From: Comamonas sp. GB3 AK4-5
GTDB lineage: Bacteria; Pseudomonadota; Gammaproteobacteria; Burkholderiales; Burkholderiaceae_C
DNA: 64,000 bases
Direction: 5' to 3'
NCBI RefSeq assembly: GCF_041320665.1
Contig: NZ_CP166730.1
Span: 1,736,001 to 1,800,000 of the forward strand
The translations under genes were made by a program, and so were the position numbers. The first letter of the stretch is position 1, and every line of letters starts with the position of its first letter. The notes under the pieces are model-generated. The model was not told the DNA's origin. It made no database searches and saw nothing but the letters and a program-made list of their open reading frames with translations. Shown one piece after another: positions 63,172 through 64,000 of this stretch.

Positions 63172-63867
63172 TTATTTGCGCTGTCCGGGTGTTTGAGGGT
63201 CGCGGCGCTGGAGCAGCGTGGCCAGCAGCTCTGCGTCGGGGTCCACCTTTTCAGCCTGGCGTGATGGCGCTTTCGGATTGGCCACGGCCCGCTTGGCTGG
63301 CGCCTTGCTGGTGTCGCTGGATGGGAGTGTTTTGACGGGGTTGGCCCTTGATTGCCCCGTTTTGGTGGGGGCAGGATGTGGCTTGGCGGAGGCTGTCGTG
63401 TCTGCTTTTTTTGAGGCAGTTTGGGCCGTAGGTGAGGGCGTAGATGCCAGGCTTGCGAACTGCAGGGGGTCTGGTGCGGCGTGGCTGCTGGCCTGTGTGG
63501 ATTCCGTGCTTTGTTGTGTGGGCGTGCTGTCTTGCAGGATGCGTGCTGGTTGCGGCGCTGTTTCGGCAGGTGTTTGTGTGGGCGCTGCAGGGAGCGCGGA
63601 GGCGGTCACCGCCGAGTTTGCGGAAGAAGAGGGTTCATGGCTGGGAATTGGGGCTGGGGTGCGCCATGCATACAGCCCGCCTCCGATAAGAAGTAGTGCT
63701 GCTAGGAACACTTTCCCAAGGTGCTTTTGGGGTGAAGAAGACGGAGGCTTGCGCCCCTCCAGGTGGGCCAGTACGCGGTGGTTTTCCGGCGTGTCGGTTG
63801 CACTGCTGTGGCGAGCACCAAGCAGACTGGGCTTGCTGGAGGGTTGTTCTTCATTGAGAGGCGACAT
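63172..63867 (-). CDS. Hypothetical Pro/Ala/Ser/Thr-rich single-pass membrane protein
   Basis: I do not recognise this 231-residue protein. It has a hydrophilic N-terminus of about 48 residues with two basic patches, one membrane helix (about 49-68, KVFLAALLLIGGGLYAW), and a long low-complexity tail rich in Pro, Ala, Ser, Thr and Gln with basic residues toward the end (KKADTTASAKPHPAPTKTGQ). It closes with PDAELLATLLQRRDPQTPGQRK. The topology suggests a short cytoplasmic head and an extended periplasmic stalk. No ribosome-binding site is evident before the ATG at 63867. It ends just upstream of the vgrG remnant on the same strand. 63868-64000 holds no visible gene. Confidence 0.6.
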   Translation of the reverse strand: MSPLNEEQPSSKPSLLGARHSSATDTPENHRVLAHLEGRKPPSSSPQKHLGKVFLAALLLIGGGLYAWRTPAPIPSHEPSSSANSAVTASALPAAPTQTPAETAPQPARILQDSTPTQQSTESTQASSHAAPDPLQFASLASTPSPTAQTASKKADTTASAKPHPAPTKTGQSRANPVKTLPSSDTSKAPAKRAVANPKAPSRQAEKVDPDAELLATLLQRRDPQTPGQRK

Positions 63868-64000
63868 GATTTATCTGCATTGAAGCTGCCGGGCAGCGGA
63901 AATCGCGCTTTCAAACCCGGCACTGAAAAGGAATTTCAGCCAGACGCAGCGCAGATGGGGAATATTGGGCTGATACTTCTAAAGAATAGCAGTCTATTAC

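Noticed and set aside
1..64000. CRISPR array, integron, prophage or intact insertion sequence
   Set aside because: No regularly spaced direct repeats, transposase or integrase motifs, or phage structural genes were seen on either strand.

Overview
The window is a GC-rich, gene-dense stretch of chromosome from a betaproteobacterium, most likely a member of the Comamonadaceae (Comamonas/Acidovorax/Delftia-like). This rests on the gene order, the GC-rich codon use, the type-B L31 gene next to rho, the pst-phoU-phoBR block beside ppk and ppx, and a dispersed intergenic repeat that I remember from this family. The genus is inference. No tRNA, rRNA, CRISPR array, prophage or intact insertion sequence was seen.

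Layout. 1-1733 (minus): a cut-off DadA-like FAD oxidoreductase and an amidase. 1734-17392 (plus): the conserved translation and envelope run rpsB-tsf-pyrH-frr-uppS-cdsA-dxr-rseP-bamA-skp-lpxD-fabZ-lpxA-lpxB-rnhB, then an SpoU-type RNA methyltransferase. It links ribosome and elongation factors, UMP kinase, ribosome recycling, isoprenoid carrier and phospholipid synthesis, outer-membrane protein assembly and lipid A synthesis. 17393-23163: carAB, greA and a DUF4149 membrane protein. 23301-24559 (minus): a glycosyltransferase and the CRM protein YhbY. 24592-29658 (plus): rlmE-ftsH-folP-glmM, with a candidate heat-shock promoter before ftsH.

29985-44490 is a phosphate and polyphosphate island. 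It holds a PAS-GGDEF-EAL protein, a short Ppx/GppA paralogue, polyphosphate kinase ppk1, full-length ppx, and pstSCAB-phoU-phoB-phoR. I read direct repeats with 11-bp spacing (PHO boxes) before ppk and in the ppx/pstS divergent region, so polyphosphate turnover and phosphate uptake are probably one PhoB regulon here.

44562-50034 (minus): a MATE exporter, an ArnT-like membrane protein, rpmE2, rho and trxA. 50355-54666: a BaiN/HI0933-type flavoprotein, an ABC-F ATPase and two GNAT acetyltransferases. 54807-58402: the SRP RNA gene (ffs, minus) divergent from dnaX-ybaB-recR. 58717-62266: mltD and gloB (minus), a SAM methyltransferase and rnhA (plus). 62278-63867: a decayed vgrG (type VI secretion spike) remnant and an unrecognised Pro/Ala/Ser-rich membrane protein.

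Most of the window is core genome. The points most worth a second look are a run of nine A's in dnaX placed to make the short gamma subunit by slippage, the PHO-box architecture, a nested hairpin in the rpsB leader, a repeat family that sits between convergent genes, the vgrG relic, and the rho terminator whose loop carries a TATAAT that may belong to the rpmE2 promoter.
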